Positions 1-7,587 of a stretch of DNA of 64,000 nt are shown here, one piece after another (the stretch's first letter is position 1; each line of letters starts with the position of its first letter). The position numbers and the translations under genes are program-made. This DNA is from Gordonia sediminis (GTDB lineage: Bacteria > Actinomycetota > Actinomycetes > Mycobacteriales > Mycobacteriaceae), in NCBI GenBank assembly GCA_004193205.1, contig RZUM01000002.1:124001-188000 (forward strand), in the 5' to 3' direction. The notes beneath the pieces were generated by a model. It had not been told where the DNA came from and made no database searches. It worked only from the letters and a program-made list of their open reading frames with translations.

Positions 1-469
1 TCTGGGCGCGAACGGCGGGAACCTCGGTGGCGACGGCTTTCCCGGCTTCGGCAAGTGGCGTCGCTACCAACAGTCGAAGCTGGCCAACCTGATGTTCACC
101 TACGCCCTGCACGACAGGATCCCGAGCACCGGCCCCGCGGCGAAGGTCATGAGCCTGTGTGCGCACCCCGGCCCCACCGACTCCGGACTCCAGGCCAAGA
201 CGACCGCGGCCGGCGGCACCCAGTTGATCGACCGACTCATCCTGTGGCGGACACTGCGGGTCGCTCACCCTGTCGAGGTCGGCGCAGAGGGCATCCTGCG
301 GGCTTCGTGCGACGACGACGCCCGCAGCGGCGAGTTCTACGGACCGCCGGGACGTGGCCAGCCAGGGCCGGCCGAATTACTTCCCGCCGAACGCAATCCC
401 GACTCGGAGCGCTTGTTGTGGGAGACCAGCCTCGCCACGACGGGAATCTCGGACTTCTTCCGGGCGTGA
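1..469 (+). CDS. Short-chain dehydrogenase/reductase, C-terminal part (5' end outside window)
   Basis: The reading frame is open from the left edge (codons from base 2). The visible part begins just before a YQQSK motif, which matches the SDR catalytic YxxxK, followed by LANLMFTYAL and a Pro-rich CAHPGPTDS segment like the PG motif after the catalytic Lys in retinol-dehydrogenase-type SDRs. The Rossmann nucleotide-binding half lies outside the window. The likely role is NAD(P)-dependent oxidation or reduction of an alcohol or ketone; the substrate cannot be read. It ends 20 bp from the stop of the convergent GntR gene. Confidence 0.8.
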   Translation, partial: LGANGGNLGGDGFPGFGKWRRYQQSKLANLMFTYALHDRIPSTGPAAKVMSLCAHPGPTDSGLQAKTTAAGGTQLIDRLILWRTLRVAHPVEVGAEGILRASCDDDARSGEFYGPPGRGQPGPAELLPAERNPDSERLLWETSLATTGISDFFRA

Positions 470-489
470 GGTGCGCCGTGTCTCGGTGA

Positions 490-1254
490 TCAGAGCCGGC
501 CCCGCGCGACGAACCTGACCCGATCCCCGCGGTAGTACGAGCGGGTCCACTCGACGATCCGCCCGTCCGAGTCGCGCGAGACACGATCGATCAGCAACAG
601 CGGCGCACTGGTCGGCACCTTCAGGTGAGCCGCGTGTTCGGGCGACGCCAGCGCGGTCTGCACGCAGTCCTCGACGTCGCTGATGGTGATCCCGAAATCC
701 TCGCGCAGGGTCGTGTAGAGAGAGCCACTCGCCTCTACACGTGCCGCCAGGCCCGGCAGATCACCGGGCAGGTGTGCGGTCTCCAGCGCGAGCGGTTCAC
801 CCCCGACGATGCGCAGGCGCGTGAGGACATCGACGGACCCGCCGCCGTCGATGCCGAGGTGGGCGGCGGTCTCGGCGTCAGCGGCGGTCTGCACGGCCGA
901 CAACAGGGTCGTTTCGACCGTCATCCCCATGGCCTGCAGGTCGTCGCTGAACGAGGTGAGCTGCCGCATGAGCACCGGCTTCGACGGCGCGACATAGTTG
1001 CCACTCCCCTGCGTGCTGCTCAGCACGCCTTCGGCCGTCAGCTCGGCCAGCGCCTTGCGCAACGTGGTCCTCGACGTTCCGAGTTCGGCCGCCAGCCGGC
1101 GTTCCGGCGGCAACGACGCCCCTGGTCCGAGACCGGTGATTCGCTCCTGCACGGCCATCTTGACCTGGAAATACCGCGGACCCGAGGGGGCGCGCGAGGG
1201 CTGCGGGGCGGGCGACGGCGCGGATGTGGTGGACACGAATTCGACCTTACCCAT
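490..1254 (-). CDS. GntR/HutC-family repressor with UTRA domain, probable GlcNAc operon regulator
   Basis: A protein of 254 aa when started at the ATG at 1254. An upstream GTG at 1314 is open but would run through the operator. Residues about 20-95 are a winged helix of the GntR type (LPPERRLAAELGTSRTTLRK, then EGVLSSTQGSGNYVAP). The rest is a UTRA ligand-binding domain (LETAHLPGDL, then YRGDRVRFVARGRL at the end). DasR/NagR/YvoA members of this class bind GlcN-6-P or GlcNAc-6-P and repress amino sugar genes. The gene is divergent from the permease-nagK-nagB-nagA operon, and two near-palindromes lie in the gap, so autoregulation and control of the operon are likely. The ligand is inferred from context. 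Confidence 0.88.
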   Translation of the reverse strand: MGKVEFVSTTSAPSPAPQPSRAPSGPRYFQVKMAVQERITGLGPGASLPPERRLAAELGTSRTTLRKALAELTAEGVLSSTQGSGNYVAPSKPVLMRQLTSFSDDLQAMGMTVETTLLSAVQTAADAETAAHLGIDGGGSVDVLTRLRIVGGEPLALETAHLPGDLPGLAARVEASGSLYTTLREDFGITISDVEDCVQTALASPEHAAHLKVPTSAPLLLIDRVSRDSDGRIVEWTRSYYRGDRVRFVARGRL

Positions 1255-1265
1255 TGACGCAGGCA

Positions 1266-1281
1266 ATTGGTATATGCCAAT
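1266..1281. promoter_or_regulatory. Candidate GntR operator 1 (near-palindrome)
   Basis: ATTGGTATATGCCAAT is a 16-bp inverted repeat with one mismatched pair. It lies 12 bp before the repressor start. Length and TTGG...CCAA arms resemble operators of GntR/HutC regulators. Its centre is 34 bp from that of the second copy. Confidence 0.7.
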
Positions 1282-1299
1282 GTTGTCCCCATCACACAG

Positions 1300-1315
1300 A
1301 TTGGTGTATACCAAT
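1300..1315. promoter_or_regulatory. Candidate GntR operator 2 (near-palindrome)
   Basis: ATTGGTGTATACCAAT is the second copy of the 16-bp element, with one mismatched pair. It ends 22 bp before the permease ATG and covers the place where a -10 for the operon would be expected (a TTGTCC at 1283-1288 could serve as -35). A repressor bound here should block the operon promoter. Confidence 0.72.
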
Positions 1316-1337
1316 TAGCACGAGGATAGGAGTACCA

Positions 1338-2750
1338 ATGACGACTATGAGTGTGATGAGTCGCAGATCGACCTCCGGCGCACTCGTCGGCGTTGCCGCC
1401 GCCAGTGTCGGGGTCATCTACGGCTACGACAGCAGCAACATCGGCGCTGCACTCAACTTCATCGCCCAGGACTTCGGTCTGGGTGACGGCGGCAAGCAGG
1501 CCCTGGCCACCGTCGTGGTGATCGGCGAGATCCTGGGTGCCGTGGCGGCCGGATGGGTGGCCAACCGGATCGGCCGCAAATGGTCGATGGTTGCGGTGGC
1601 CGCCACCTACTGCCTGTTCGCCCTGCTCAGTGCGCTGGCACCGTCCAACGCCGCCCTGCTGGGGGCGCGCCTGCTCCTCGGGGTCACGATCGGACTGTCG
1701 GTCGTGATCGTGCCGGTCTTCGTCGCCGAGTCGGCGGCACCGCACCGTAGAGGCGCCATGCTGGTGGCCTATCAGGTGGCGACGATCGTCGGCATCATCG
1801 CCGGCTACGTCGTCGGGTACTTCCTCGCCGGCGCCTCGGCCTGGCGGTGGATGCTGGGGCTTGCCGCCCTCCCCGCGCTGTTGGTGACGTTGCTGGTGCT
1901 GCGGATGCCCGACACCCCACGCTGGTATGTGACCCGGGGCCGGTTCGACGAGGCACGGAACGCCCTGGCGGGCATCGACCCCCAAGCCGACGTGGATCTC
2001 GAGATCGCCGAGATGCGTGCCGCCCTGGGCGACGAGTCCGGCGGGCGTCTGTCCGAAATGCTCCGCAGGCCCTGGTTGCGCGCCACCGTCTTCGTCGTCG
2101 GGCTGGGCTTCCTGATCCAGATCACCGGCATCAACGCCGTCGTCTACTACAGCCCGAAACTGTTCGAGGACATGGGTTTCAGCGGCGACTTCGGCACCCT
2201 GATGATGCCGGCCTTCGTCCAGATCGCGGGCCTCGCAGCGGTCATCATCTCGCTGTTCACCGTCGACCGGATGGGACGACGACCCATCCTGCTGGGCGGC
2301 ATCGCGGCGATGGTCGTGGCGACCATCATGCTGATCATGACCTACGGGCCGCTGCACGGAAATGGTACGGCCGCACACCTTCTCGGGTTCGGTGGACTCG
2401 TCCTGTTCACCATGGGCTTCTCCTTCGGGTTCGGCGCACTCGTCTGGGTGTACGCCGGTGAGGCGTTCCCGGCACGACTGCGCTCCTACGGTTCGTCGAT
2501 GATGCTGACCTCCGATCTGGTGGCCAACGCCATCATCGCCGCCTTCACCCTGTCGCTGATCAACCTCATCGGTGGCGCCGGGACGTTCGCCATCTTCGGG
2601 GCATTCGCCCTCGTCGGATTCGTCTTCGTCTACCTACTCGCCCCGGAGACCCGCGGCCGAAAGCTCGAGGACATCCAGCACTTCTGGCAGAACGGCGGAC
2701 AGTGGCCCGCCGACGACCCGATCATCACCTCGGTCGGTGACCCGCGATGA
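1338..2750 (+). CDS. MFS sugar porter, probable N-acetylglucosamine permease
   Basis: A protein of 470 aa with about 12 hydrophobic segments. Sugar-porter signatures are visible: NRIGRKW in the first half, ESAAPHRRGAML after TM4, QITGINAVVYYSPKLFEDMG in the second half, DRMGRRP, and PETRGRKLED at the C-terminus. The ATG at 1338 has an AGGATAGGA ribosome site 7-15 bases before it. MFS porters carry the sugar unphosphorylated, which explains the kinase gene that follows with a 4-base ATGA overlap. GlcNAc is inferred from the neighbours; no PTS or NgcEFG-type ABC genes are present. Confidence 0.9.
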   Translation: MTTMSVMSRRSTSGALVGVAAASVGVIYGYDSSNIGAALNFIAQDFGLGDGGKQALATVVVIGEILGAVAAGWVANRIGRKWSMVAVAATYCLFALLSALAPSNAALLGARLLLGVTIGLSVVIVPVFVAESAAPHRRGAMLVAYQVATIVGIIAGYVVGYFLAGASAWRWMLGLAALPALLVTLLVLRMPDTPRWYVTRGRFDEARNALAGIDPQADVDLEIAEMRAALGDESGGRLSEMLRRPWLRATVFVVGLGFLIQITGINAVVYYSPKLFEDMGFSGDFGTLMMPAFVQIAGLAAVIISLFTVDRMGRRPILLGGIAAMVVATIMLIMTYGPLHGNGTAAHLLGFGGLVLFTMGFSFGFGALVWVYAGEAFPARLRSYGSSMMLTSDLVANAIIAAFTLSLINLIGGAGTFAIFGAFALVGFVFVYLLAPETRGRKLEDIQHFWQNGGQWPADDPIITSVGDPR

Positions 2751-3688
2751 CCACGCTCGAGGCGACCGGATCGCACATCATGGCCTTCGACATCGGCGGC
2801 TCCAAGACCCACGCGGTCCGCACCGTCGACGGAGAGATCGTCGCGGAGGCCGTCGTCGGCAGCGCGAACGTGTCGTCGGTCGGCGACGACGAGGCCGGAC
2901 GCCAACTCGACCTCGCCATCGGACGTCTCGGCGGGGCGGGCGACGTCCGAGCGGCCTGCGCAGGCGCCGCGGGCGTCGACACCCCCGACACCGTCCGGCG
3001 GCTGTATGCCCTGATCGCCGACCGCCTACCCTGCGCCCGCGTCCGCATCGTGCACGACAGTCAATTGATCCTCGCCGCCGCCGGACTCGACAACGGCATC
3101 GCGCTGATCTCCGGCACCGGGTCGGTCGCCTGGGGACGCAACGGCTCTCGTACCGCACGCGCCGGCGGCTGGGGCTACCTCCTCGGTGACGAGGGCAGTG
3201 GGTATTGGGTCGCCCGGGAGGCCGTCCGGCGCACCCTCGCGCTCGCCGACGACGGTCAACCCACCGGCGAACTGGGGCAGCTCCTCGCCGCGGACTGCGG
3301 ACTCCCCGATGCCACCGAACTGCTGAATCACTTCTATACGCAGACGAATCGCCGCTACTGGGCGGGCCGTGCACGCGTGGTGTTCGAACTGGCCAACGCC
3401 GGAGATCCCACCAGCCGCAACATCGTCGACGACGGCGCCCGCGCGCTCGCCGCGCCGGCCGGTCTCGTCGCACGACGACTCGACATCAGCGGCCCCGTCG
3501 TGCTCGCGGGCGGGCTGGCCGTGCACCAGCCGCTGCTCGCCGACGCGGTCGGTACCGAACTGGCACGCCTCGGCCTCGGGGAGATGCGTCTCCTCGACGT
3601 CGACCCGGTCCGCGGCGCCGTCGCACTCGCCACGGAACTCCTGGCCGAATGCGCCCACCCGACGACGACGGCCGCCACCCATGACTGA
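2747..3688 (+). CDS. nagK: N-acetylglucosamine kinase, BadF/BadG/BcrA/BcrD ATPase family
   Basis: A 313-aa protein of the ASKHA fold. FDIGGSKTHAV at residues 14-24 is phosphate loop 1, LISGTGSVAWG near 120 is phosphate 2, and GWGYLLGDEGSGYW near 143 and VVLAGGLAVH near 248 complete the nucleotide site. Eukaryotic and actinobacterial GlcNAc kinases share this layout. It would make GlcNAc-6-P from sugar brought in by the MFS permease. It overlaps the permease stop by 4 bases, which implies translational coupling. Specificity is inferred from context; glucosamine is the main alternative. Confidence 0.85.
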   Translation: MTTLEATGSHIMAFDIGGSKTHAVRTVDGEIVAEAVVGSANVSSVGDDEAGRQLDLAIGRLGGAGDVRAACAGAAGVDTPDTVRRLYALIADRLPCARVRIVHDSQLILAAAGLDNGIALISGTGSVAWGRNGSRTARAGGWGYLLGDEGSGYWVAREAVRRTLALADDGQPTGELGQLLAADCGLPDATELLNHFYTQTNRRYWAGRARVVFELANAGDPTSRNIVDDGARALAAPAGLVARRLDISGPVVLAGGLAVHQPLLADAVGTELARLGLGEMRLLDVDPVRGAVALATELLAECAHPTTTAATHD

Positions 3689-3725
3689 CGATCAGACCAC
3701 CCACGACAAACAAGGAACCACACTC

Positions 3726-4781
3726 ATGACCCCCAGCCAGGATCCGACACCGGGCCGCCTGATGGCGGCGGAGATCGCCGAACAGCCGACCCGCTGGCAC
3801 CAGCTGCTCGTCGAGGGACGTCCGGCCATCACCGACGTCGCGGCGCAGATCGCCGCGCGACCACCACGATTCGTCCAATTCGTCGCCCGCGGGACGAGTG
3901 ACCACGCCGCCCTGTACGCCAAGTACCTCGTCGAGATCATCCTGCAGATCCCGGCCGGCCTCGTCTCCCCCTCGACGATGACCGTCTACGGCGCCCGCCC
4001 CGACCTGCGCGACGTGCTCTACATCGCGGTCAGCCAGTCCGGCGGATCACCCGACCTCGTCCAGTCCGTCGAGGTTGCCAGAGCACAGGGCGCACTCACC
4101 GTGGCGATCACCAACAACGACACCTCACCGCTCGCCGACGCCGCCGAAATGCACATCAATGTCCTTGCCGGACCGGAGAAGTCGGTGGCGGCGACGAAGT
4201 CCTATACCGCAGAGTTGTTGGCCCTGTACCTGCTCATCACCAACATCGCCGGCGCCGACGACTCGGCCACGACCCTACTCCCCGAACTCGGCGAACAGGT
4301 CCTCAAGGCCGACGACCAGGTCCGCACGGTCGCCCAGCGCTACCGCTTCGCGCAACGCCTGATCACCACCGGCCGCGGCTACTCCTACCCGACCGCCCGG
4401 GAGGCCGCGCTGAAACTCATGGAGACGTCGTATCTGTCGGCACAGGCATTCTCGGGCGCCGACCTGCTGCACGGCCCACTGGCGACCGTCGATCCGCAGG
4501 TACCGGTGCTGGCCGTCGTCCCCGCCGGCGCAGGCGGCGAGGCGATGCGGCCGGTCCTGCAGCGGCTCGCCGAGCGCGACGCCGACGTGTTCGGCGTCGG
4601 CTCCCCCGAACGGATCGCCAACCTCGCCGGCGGCATCGCACTCCCCGACGGTGTCCCCGACGCATTGTCGCCGCTGCTGGAGATCATCCCGCTGCAACAA
4701 CTCGCCCTGCATCTGGCGATCGCCCGGGGCGGCGACCCGGACACCCCGCGCGGACTTCGCAAGGTCACGGAGACGCTGTGA
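3726..4781 (+). CDS. SIS-domain glucosamine-6-phosphate deaminase/isomerase (NagB-II type)
   Basis: A protein of 351 aa with two SIS domains and no glutaminase domain. ARGTSDHAALYAKYL near residue 58, AVSQSGGSPDLVQSVE near 99, AGPEKSVAATKSYTAEL near 148, and a LRKVTETL C-terminus match the isomerase half of GlmS and the NagB-II/AgaS deaminases. It would convert GlcN-6-P to Fru-6-P and ammonia. No classical NagB is present, so this is the likely deaminase of the operon. The ATG at 3726 has AAGGA at 3712-3716. The gap from nagK is 37 bp, and the stop overlaps the nagA start. Confidence 0.87.
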   Translation: MTPSQDPTPGRLMAAEIAEQPTRWHQLLVEGRPAITDVAAQIAARPPRFVQFVARGTSDHAALYAKYLVEIILQIPAGLVSPSTMTVYGARPDLRDVLYIAVSQSGGSPDLVQSVEVARAQGALTVAITNNDTSPLADAAEMHINVLAGPEKSVAATKSYTAELLALYLLITNIAGADDSATTLLPELGEQVLKADDQVRTVAQRYRFAQRLITTGRGYSYPTAREAALKLMETSYLSAQAFSGADLLHGPLATVDPQVPVLAVVPAGAGGEAMRPVLQRLAERDADVFGVGSPERIANLAGGIALPDGVPDALSPLLEIIPLQQLALHLAIARGGDPDTPRGLRKVTETL

Positions 4782-5968
4782 CCAGCTCGGTGGACATCGA
4801 CGGCGAGCTGCTCGTCGCGGCGGCGCAGGTCGTCAGCGAGGGACGCGTCCTGCGTCCGGGATGGTTCAGCTGCCGCAACGGCCGCATCGTCACCGTGGGT
4901 GAAGGCTCTCCACCGCGGTCGCCGGATCTCGACTTTGCCACGCAGACAATCGTTCCCGGGTTCGTCGACATGCACGTACACGGGGGCGGCGGTGCCACCT
5001 ACACCGACGGCGATCCGGAGGGCGTGCGGCAGGCCGCGGCATTCCACCGAGCCCACGGGACCACCACCACGCTGGCGAGTCTGGTCAGCGCCGGGCCATC
5101 AGATCTCCTGGCGCAGGTCCGCGGCCTTCGTGAACTCGTTGCCGACGGGGTGATCGCCGGTATTCATCTCGAGGGCCCGTGGCTGAGCCATTCCCGCTGC
5201 GGTGCACACGATCCCACTGTTCTGCGCACGCCCGACCCGGACGAGATCGAGCGGGTCCTGCGCGCCGGCGCCGGCACGATCTCGATGGTCACCATCGCAC
5301 CGGAACTCGACGGCGCACTCGATGCGATCGCACGGTTTGCCGACGCCGGTGTCGTCGTGGCGGTGGGTCACACCGAGGCGACCTACGAACAGACCCGGGC
5401 GGCGATCGCGGCTGGCGCGCGCGTCGGCACGCACCTGTTCAACGCGATGCGCCCGTTGCACCACCGGGAGCCCGGCCCGGTGCTGGCGCTGCTGGAGGAC
5501 GAGCGCGTCACAGTCGAGATGGTCGGCGACGGTGTACACGTCCACCAGGGACTGCTCACCCACGTCGTCGGTGATGTCGGTGCCGGGCGGGTCGCCCTGG
5601 TCACCGATGCGATGGCCGCCGCGGGTATGAGCGACGGCTCGTATCGGCTGGGTGTGCTCGATGTGGACGTGACCGACGGGGTCGCGCGGGTGCGGGCGAC
5701 CGGCGCCATCGCCGGCAGCACCGCGACGATGGGGCTACTTTTCGAGCGTGCGCTCGCCGCGCTGCCCGGGCCGGCCGACGCCGCACTCACTGCCGCTTCA
5801 GCCATGGCGTCGTCGACCCCGGCCCGCGCGATCGACGTCGATGACGCCGGCGATCTCGCCCCGGGCATGCGAGCCGACTGGGTTGTCGTCGACGACGGTC
5901 GGGTGCACGAGGTCTATCGCAGGGGCGCACGAGTCGCGGACAGGGCGGCGGTCGCCAACGACGGTTGA
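4778..5968 (+). CDS. nagA: N-acetylglucosamine-6-phosphate deacetylase
   Basis: An amidohydrolase of 396 aa, the usual NagA length. Visible motifs are FVDMHVHGGGG near residue 64 (metal-binding HxH), GIHLEGPWLS near 127 (Glu ligand), VAVGHTEATYEQ near 195 (His ligand), GTHLFNAMRPLHHREPG near 218 (His ligand and substrate loop) and LVTDAMAAAG near 271 (catalytic Asp). It removes acetate from GlcNAc-6-P to give GlcN-6-P for the SIS enzyme. The GTG start at 4778 overlaps the upstream stop (GTGA). It is last in the operon; no clear terminator hairpin follows. Confidence 0.94.
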   Translation: MTSSVDIDGELLVAAAQVVSEGRVLRPGWFSCRNGRIVTVGEGSPPRSPDLDFATQTIVPGFVDMHVHGGGGATYTDGDPEGVRQAAAFHRAHGTTTTLASLVSAGPSDLLAQVRGLRELVADGVIAGIHLEGPWLSHSRCGAHDPTVLRTPDPDEIERVLRAGAGTISMVTIAPELDGALDAIARFADAGVVVAVGHTEATYEQTRAAIAAGARVGTHLFNAMRPLHHREPGPVLALLEDERVTVEMVGDGVHVHQGLLTHVVGDVGAGRVALVTDAMAAAGMSDGSYRLGVLDVDVTDGVARVRATGAIAGSTATMGLLFERALAALPGPADAALTAASAMASSTPARAIDVDDAGDLAPGMRADWVVVDDGRVHEVYRRGARVADRAAVANDG

Positions 5969-6780
5969 TCCCGGGAGAGGTATCTGCCGCGCCGACCCGC
6001 AGGACGGTGTGACGATCGTGTCGATCCGTAACGCACACGCGCACAACTATATCCACGCCGATCGCTGTTTGCGGAGGTGCGCGTTCGCGGGTAGCCCAGT
6101 GCCGAGAGCATTCCGAGTGCCCGGCCCATGCCAACACTGATGACGAGCCGAAGGCCCGGAACGCGACGGTTCTGGTCCCACCAGTCCCATGTCGGTCAAT
6201 CACGCCAAATCGGTCAAATCCGGTGTAGGTCATCGGTATCGAGCGGTGTAGCGGGAATTCGTGAATCACCACCCCTCGTGAGGTAGTTTGGCGGACACCA
6301 ATGCTGGTGCGAAAGGATCGGAGTTGGCGCTCGCGGTGGTGGTAGGTTGGCTTGTGACGGTCTTCGTTCTTCTTACCGTGACGACGACGGTCGTCGCAGT
6401 GTCGGCGGCGGCCGATCCTTTGGTGGCGCGAAGGTCTCCGGTCGCAACGCAGGTCAAGAAGTGGCCAGTCGCCGGCGGACAGATCAGCACCCCGACGTTG
6501 ACAACCGGGTCTGGATGGCTCGAACGTACGGACGCGATATCATTTCTCGCCCACAAGAACCCGAATTTCGCACGTACCAGTGCCGAGGATCCCACCCGGC
6601 ATGTGGGCGGGCTGCGTTGGACGAGTGTGTATTCGTCGCTCGGAACGGGTGGGGCTATCGGCGGGAAGCACTGAAGGATTCATGGCCGATGTTCGCGGCC
6701 ACGAACGCTGCCTGAGCGGGGTCAGGATCGGCCGTACGAGCGGCGTCGGTCTACAGCGGCAACGCAGGAAGGAGGCAGCG
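5969..6780. other. Long gap between nagA and the biosynthetic cluster
   Basis: These 812 bp separate the GlcNAc operon from the hydroxylase gene. The only plausible coding stretch is a weak small membrane ORF on the plus strand (6288-6674, listed separately). The base composition is visibly less GC-rich in parts, for example around 6040-6060 and 6170-6280. The promoter of the hydroxylase-NRPS-methyltransferase operon should lie near its right end. No RNA gene or clear terminator was recognised. Confidence 0.5.
6288..6674 (+). CDS. Possible small membrane or exported protein
   Basis: An open frame of 128 codons from a TTG. It has one strong hydrophobic stretch near residues 13-42 (LALAVVVGWLVTVFVLLTV) and then a polar, Gly/Thr-rich tail. 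The third-position GC looks lower than in the neighbours, there is no clear ribosome site, and I recognise no family. If real, it would sit in the membrane just upstream of the aromatic hydroxylase. It could equally be a chance ORF. Confidence 0.3.
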   Translation: MADTNAGAKGSELALAVVVGWLVTVFVLLTVTTTVVAVSAAADPLVARRSPVATQVKKWPVAGGQISTPTLTTGSGWLERTDAISFLAHKNPNFARTSAEDPTRHVGGLRWTSVYSSLGTGGAIGGKH

Positions 6781-7578
6781 ATGAGGGTTGATCGAGACGT
6801 CAGGGCCGAGCGTCAGCGCGTTTGCCGAGCGTACCGCTCAGGGCAGCGCCCGCCCCATTTCGTCTACAGCAGCGACGAGGACTCCCTGTGGTCGAGTGTT
6901 TTCGGGGCGCTCGGCGAAATGCACGAGGAGCTCAGTTGCGCGAAATACCGGTCGGCGGCCCGCCTCGTGAGACTGCCCACCCACCAGGTCCCGCAACTGA
7001 GCGAGGTCTCACGCACGCTGCACTCGTTGACAGGCTTCGAGCTCGCGCCGACCATCGGAACCCTGCCGAGCCGGCTGTTCTACGGGCCCCTGGCACACGG
7101 CATCCTCAACGCAACCCCGGATGTGCGTCCAGTTGCCGAGCAATCGTTTTCGCCTGATCCGGACATCATTCACGAACTCGTCGGACATGCGGTGATGCTC
7201 GCAGACCCGGAGGTCGCAGAACTGTATCGCTGCTTCGGACGGGCGATCAACGACGCCGGCTCTGCGGAGTTGAGCTCGGCGATCGCGCGGTTGTTCTGGT
7301 TCACCATGGAGGTCGGCCTGGTCGTCGAGAAGGGTTGCCCACGAGTCTTCGGTGCCGCCATCCTGTCCTCGGTCGCCGAGATGGAGACGTTCGCACATGC
7401 GGAGTTGCGAGAGTTCCAGGTCGACGATGTCATCGCCGGCAGCATCGACGATGGCATGTGCCAACCTGTCCTCTATGTCGCCGATTCGGTCGGCTACATG
7501 ATTGATGAGGTGAGGCGGTTTCTCGCGACGAGCGTCGGCCGTGACGTCCGTGGTCTGTCGTCATCACCGGGATCGTAA
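6781..7578 (+). CDS. Pterin-dependent aromatic amino acid hydroxylase (Phe/Tyr/Trp hydroxylase family)
   Basis: A protein of 265 aa, the size of bacterial catalytic-core-only members. PDIIHELVGHAVMLADPEVA near residues 130-149 carries the HExxGH iron ligands, and FWFTMEVGLV about 40 residues later supplies the Glu ligand, completing the 2-His-1-Glu facial triad. FELAPTIGTLPSRLFYGPLA is the conserved segment before it. No ACT or other regulatory domain is present. It would use tetrahydropterin, O2 and Fe(II) to hydroxylate Phe, Tyr or Trp. The ATG at 6781 follows AGGAAGGAGG. The NRPS starts 9 bases after its stop, so its product is probably a precursor for that enzyme. The substrate is not readable. 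Confidence 0.88.
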   Translation: MRVDRDVRAERQRVCRAYRSGQRPPHFVYSSDEDSLWSSVFGALGEMHEELSCAKYRSAARLVRLPTHQVPQLSEVSRTLHSLTGFELAPTIGTLPSRLFYGPLAHGILNATPDVRPVAEQSFSPDPDIIHELVGHAVMLADPEVAELYRCFGRAINDAGSAELSSAIARLFWFTMEVGLVVEKGCPRVFGAAILSSVAEMETFAHAELREFQVDDVIAGSIDDGMCQPVLYVADSVGYMIDEVRRFLATSVGRDVRGLSSSPGS

Positions 7579-7587
7579 GGATTTGCG

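Noticed and set aside
1038-2378. 446-codon minus-strand ORF over the MFS gene
   Set aside because: Low-complexity His/Asp/Arg/Gln-rich translation, antisense to a well-supported transporter. A typical high-GC shadow.
6266-6595. Minus-strand ORF of 109 codons in the gap before the hydroxylase
   Set aside because: No ribosome site, no recognisable domain, and it opposes a slightly better plus-strand ORF.
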